From positions 16,784 to 80,783 of the forward strand of contig JAUJYZ010001563.1 in NCBI GenBank assembly GCA_033675265.1: a stretch of 64,000 nt of DNA, written 5' to 3'. Under the pieces are notes generated by a model, which saw nothing but the letters and a program-made list of their open reading frames with translations, did not search any database and was not told the DNA's origin. Position 1 is the first letter of the stretch; each line of letters opens with the position of its first letter. The stretch is from Actinostola sp. cb2023. Taxonomy: Eukaryota > Cnidaria > Anthozoa > Actiniaria > Actinostolidae. Position numbers and translations under genes: made by a program. Positions 48,201 to 54,200 of the stretch are shown here, piece after piece.

Positions 48201-51200
48201 GACAAGTCAGTAGCTGATACCCGAAGGAAGGTCCTCAGTGTAATTGCTTCTTTGTTTGACCCCATCGGCTTCTTGGCTGCATTCTTAGTACGAGCAAAGG
48301 TTTTTGTCGCGTTCCCCTTCAATGTGTGCGTATCTAGGAGACCGCTAGTGTCAACCAGTTTGGTTTGATTGAATCATCTTTAATAATGGATTTGACCTTC
48401 GTCGTTACAAGCGGTGAAAACTAGATATACAAGAAATATAGAAACTGATTTAGGCGAGGAGCGTGAAATAGACGGACTGATCACAAGTCACGTAGAAACG
48501 TCTACTCTCATTGGTTATGTAGCCTAACACTACCTGTGAATCGGTGTAGTACACCACTTCTGCTATTTCCAGGTCGATGTCTTTGAGCACATTCGCTACT
48601 GCCTGAGTTGCCATGACGGCGCCACATAACTCTCTAGTCGAGGGATGCTTGTCGAGCGTACGGGGGCAACCTTCGCCTGTCCGTGCACGAGCGTCACGGT
48701 GACATCGTTATTTTCGTTGAAGATGCGGAGATACACTGCAGCTGCTACGGCATCTTGGCTTGCGTCAGAAAATGCGTGTAGCTCTGCTTTCCTGGCTGCT
48801 CCGAATTCTTTAGGCCGGTAACACCTGGGAACTGAGACTCCTTCTAGGTTGAGTAGGTCGTCTTTCCACCCTTGCCATCTGTTCAGTAACTTCTCCGGCA
48901 AGGGGTCATCCCATCCTAGGGGGCATGGTCGTTCGTTCGCTTGCCCATTGCGACTAGCTGGAGGAGTGTTCTTCAGATTAGGTCGAGCGAACACGGGGGG
49001 AGGATGTTCCAGACGAAGATGCGGGCTACCTATGGAGGCCTGGCCACTAAGGTCAAAACGTTGTAATTTCGTTGAGGTTTTGTACGAAGCACATGGTTGC
49101 TTCATTTTGAAGTAAAAATACTTGTTTTGTGTTTCATGTTTAACTGACAAAAATTCGGGGAAGTATTCGGTACAAAAGTGCTTTGTTAAGTTTGCTAAAT
49201 TTCGTCATAACATTGTCAAAGTAGTGTGGATCCACGAGGGAACAGTCGAAATTTTTTTTTTACAACAACAAAAACTTAAAAATGAATAGAACAACACGAA
49301 CAACACAGAAATAAGGAGAAACCGTTTTTAATTTTCGCTGCTGACGAACTGCTGACACAATCATTTTCAATAAATTTTCTCGCTCTCTGATTGGTTAATA
49401 CATAATGTAAACAAACAGTAAAACAATTTAATTGGTTCAAATTTGACATCTGTCATAACTTGTCACGATATAAAGCCAGTCAAGTGAGTCAAATGTGTGC
49501 TGAATGAAAAACGAAATAGAATACACGTCGACTCGTTGGTTGGACTTAGATTTCAACAGGTTTTACAAGCTTCAAGTCATTTATTCTGTGACAAAATGAA
49601 AACTTGGGCTTGACCAAAGGAGGATATTCATGGTATCCCATGATGCTTTGCGCGATACACATATTATCGTATAAATACCCCAGAATCCTTTGCGCGGCTT
49701 GCGGGAAATTCAAAATGGATGCCAAACTGTCAGATGTGGGAACTCAACTCTTGTACTTTATACTGTGTGAATTTCGAATTTCTACATGATTTTAGCGTCA
49801 AGTCTTTGCCATTCATGTCTTTAAAACTAATTGGCAGCCATGTAAGCTTTCCTGATATAAGCTACGTGAAAGATCGCCCTGCATTATCAGCTATTATCGG
49901 ATTATCGAAGTAATCGCTTGGTCGTAATACTAATATTGAGGTAAGCTTAAGTAAGTTAATGTGTGGATATTTTATCATATTCCAATCTGTTTAAAGTAAT
50001 ATTAGTTCTTTTATGTAAACCTTGATACTTTACTGGTTTAGAATGCATCAATCAGTCGTCTGAATGATCATGTACTTAATGATGAATCTGCGTACATCAC
50101 TACATGCAGATACATGCATGTGTTTTTCCGATTTCAAAACTTGTTTAAGATTCAGTTTTCTGTTTAATTGTGCTCTAAATGACCTATCTTTTTGTTTATT
50201 GCATTTCAGATCCTCTCTAATCCACAAAAGCAAATCAGTGTTCTGATTTCGTTGTCGAAGAATAACTTTTAATACAATAATTAATATATTATATTGTACA
50301 ACTATTATGAAATTAATTTATTATCTAAATCTTTACCTTATAATCACCATGAAGGACAGAATACAAACACATATTTTTCATCATCTTAATAATAATAATA
50401 ATACATTTTATATAGTGCCACTATCCATAGCAATGATCAGAGCACTTAGAATGCTAATTAAAGCCTATGAGTACTACTTGAAAAAAAAAAAATATATTTA
50501 TATATAATAATATGTACAATGTTAACCACTGACAATTTTTTTAATGGCCTATATGTCTTGTTTAATACAATACAATATTTCGATAACAGGTGTACAGCAG
50601 ACATGTAATAATACTGAATTATAAATACCAATGTCATTTATATCACCAGTAATCCCCATGTTATTCTGATATTGTGGGGGGAGGGACTCCGATACCAAAG
50701 TGGCGGGGATGCTCGTCGTCCCCCTTTTAGTTTTTTTTTTTCGTGTTTTGGTCCCACTTAGGGTGTCAGAAATAAAAATGGCCACCAATAGAGTTTTCCG
50801 GTCCCTTTTAGGGTATTCAATCAACAGCGATATTTAAAAACGTTCTTTAAAAATAGCTTAAAGATTTATATGACAACGTTGTCTTAAACTTGTAAGAGTG
50901 GAAGGCGTTTGATGCTAGTGTCTTTTATACTATTAAAATGACTTTTTAAATTGGTCCCTTTTAGGGGTAAAAATATTCGCTGCCACGCCCACCAAGACAA
51001 GACTCAGGTCCCTTTTAGGAGTCATTTTCAAAATTTCCGACGAGCACGTATCCCTACCCCCTTTTATAAGGGAGTCCCCCCCCCCCACGGTAGGGGGGGC
51101 TGAGGTGTTGCCTTATGGTTGCAGGATGGAAGGAATACTCTTCCAGGAGCAAAATAATATTGAAGTATCTTCCCTTCTATTGAGTCTGAGATGATGTATT

Positions 51201-54200
51201 AAGCGAAGGTGATGTATGTCATCATCTTGGTCATCTATGTCAGGCTTGGCATCAAATGATGGTAGAGTGATTATGGCAGACTATGTAAACATGGGAAAAC
51301 ATTTTCTATTTGTTTTGTAAAATAACGAGACACAAAATTATATTGAAGATGAATTTATGCAACTTTAGTAGCCAAATCAAATGCTAACTTCTCCTTACAT
51401 CAAAAATGGTTTGAACAGCCAATCAGCGTTCGTTTTATCTGAACCAAACTTGTGCCTGTGGTGATCAAGTAAAATACGACAAAGCATCAGTGTACTGGGT
51501 TTGTTTTCTCAGTAGCTAACCAAACAGAGAGCGCATTAGAATTGTGTTATTTTGTGAATGGCAATGCAAAAGTATATTAATTATTGTCCATCCGTTGTTT
51601 GGAAAATTCCCTGTTGAGGTTTAATAACATCAATAATATGTTATTATTATTTGTTGTACATGTACATTTGTATCAATTATTATTATTACTTATTTTCTAT
51701 CTACAGTACAGTACTGTAGGATAAAATAACATTCTATTCATTCGCTGGTTCAAAATAAAATATGAATCAAGTTGAAAAAGTCTTATTTAGTGCTTCATCG
51801 ACAAACATGCAGGACTACAAATATCAAAAATCATTTACTGGGGAGAAATTTAATTGTTTTGGGGAGGAATGTAATTTTAAAAGGCGTTTCACCTGATAGA
51901 AAATGAAAATAGTTTATACAATTCGGTAAGATTTAACATGTATAAAATGGAGTCATTGAAAAATATGAATAACCATTAATATTGATTGAACTACTTACCC
52001 TATGAGCTGGCGAATTTTGGTTGCTACATTATGTAGCAACCAAATCAGCAACTCTGATAGAAACAAACTTTGGATTAGTTTTTCAAAGACAAAATTCAAC
52101 AAATCAGGTCATTGAAATATTAATAACAGATCATGTATATCTCACTTATCGTACAGAACGACGACTAGCTAGAGAGATTGGAGATTCAAAACGAAATTCA
52201 GAAATGATTCAGGAGATTAACCCAAAGGTTAATAAATATTACCAGAAGCAGCACATTTTATGTAATACGATACTTCTCGTATATGAATGTTTATAAAATA
52301 TCGTCTTTTTGCTGTGTTCAAAACTGGATAAATCGTGGGTCTCTTAGGGTCTTATCGACATTAGTGTAACATCTGGGATCTCAACTTTAATTCTAGGTAC
52401 TGTGTTATGAAAAAGCTCCACAAATAGCCTCTTAAGAAACTATTTTATTCATGGTATGTTGACGTAGCCGAAGGCGAAAAGCAACTTGACCCGGATTAAC
52501 CTTTTCGTTATTTCACTCATAAAACCCTTTTACTTTCGTATTTTTCCCCAAAAGAAACTAAAATTGATCAACTCAATATACAGATAACACATGTGCATGC
52601 ATGTACTTACCATTAGTAGTCTATAAGTCCATGAAATTTCGTCCTGAAATGTTTCTAAAAACGTCCAATTCCTTCCGCCATTTTTGTTTTCGTTACGCGC
52701 GAAGCGTGACAAAACAAAGCAGAGCATCACGGGATACCATGAATATCCTCCTTTGGCTTGACCAATGTTACATGAGTTAAATATGCTGTTTATTGAAGCA
52801 TTTGAGGCCACAACAGACGGGGAAATGGAGCTTGTCACAGCCACTGGTACTACTGGCAGTGATTGTAGAGAAGGCAGTGGACTACACGAGGTTGGAGTTT
52901 GACCTCTTTCCAAAGCTTGTGATACAATCTCTGAGCAGTTCTTCAGTTGAGATGTGGATGGTCTGCAGTTATAGCTCGCCAGACTTTGCTCATTTACGTG
53001 GCCAGAAATGCTCATGATGTGGCGTGCTGGAATACCTGCATCTGACCACAGCGTAATGGCCGTTGCTCGCAATGATTTGTGTAGGTCTTGGATAGTCCGG
53101 CTCCCAGAGAAATCTCCTTCATTATCTTCGAGAGTCGATTAACTCCCAGTGGCTTATTCTGATACCAAACCTCATCTGCTGACTGAAAGGTGGTTTTCGG
53201 CTTTTGAAAAAAAGCATCTTGTTTTGGGTTCAGCTTGGTGATATAGAATTTCATGCAGTGGAATGCATCGCCATCTTGACTTTACTGTACAGCCTGGTGT
53301 GGCTTTCTGAGCTTGACTTGTCGTTAAATCCCCCTTGGTGGTTCTTGGATTGTTCTTCATGAGACATTCGCACGTAGTCCACTCCTTCTACATCTTTATC
53401 AAGTACGAAGCTATCCCTTCGTAGCAATCGCTGTCCTTCGCAGCCACGACGACACCAGTACAATGTAACGTACAACCAAACTTTCCTGAGGAGACCATCA
53501 GGTGTGTCAGGACTTATGAAATGGGCTGGACTTTATCTTCAGGATGTCATCAGACTCAATAACCGGCTTATGCTGTGTGTTTTCTTTCCCTTCTCTACGG
53601 ATGGCTTTCAGCTTGGATTCAAGCATTTTGTTACTTCTGGCAAAAACAGGATTGTTGCTTAATTTCAAGCTCTTTTTATTCGCCGTGAAGTGCCTTTCAA
53701 TGGAGTTGCGTAATCCAAGAAGAGACGATCGGCTATACTCTTCTCCTGATTTCGTTCGGACCTCAGCATAAAAGCGTCTAAGGAAGTCGTCCAGCTCTGT
53801 TTCACTCATTTGTAAAATGGTTTTCTGTACTCCTCTGTCACAACACCAGTCTGATAAGTACGATAACAGAACAAAGGTTCGTATCAATATTAAAATTTAC
53901 TTGTTAACTTGTAAACTTGTATTCATTTTATCAATTTAATTCACGTTTTCTAACTGTGTATCTAGCGATATCCTTACCTTCAAACATTTTTACACACCAT
54001 CTTGTATTTCTCTTGGTGCCCTTTGATTCTGAATTTCTAACTATTTCGTGTAGTTCGTCGTCATTAAGTATCGCAAAGCGAACAGCGAAATCATTTGCGT
54101 TTTGTTCGGCCTCAAATTCTTCCAGAGATGAGCATAGTTTATCGTCAGAAATATCTTGAAGAAAGTCAACTTGAAAAACAGGAAAATCGTCCATTGTTGA

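Larger units (their letters stand above)
45382..49130 (+). mobile_element. BEL/Pao retrotransposon, copy 1 (no LTRs seen, internal inversion)
   Basis: Coding homology begins at about 45388 (gag) and runs through zinc knuckle, protease and RT to about 48303; the next pol segment (about 48550-48940, RNase H region) is on the minus strand, so the 3' part is inverted. The left junction GTTTGATTG/CATGGATCTTG is identical to that of copy 2 at 56772, which means the element fragment was copied together with the Ig cassette. LTRs were not recognised. Confidence 0.8.
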
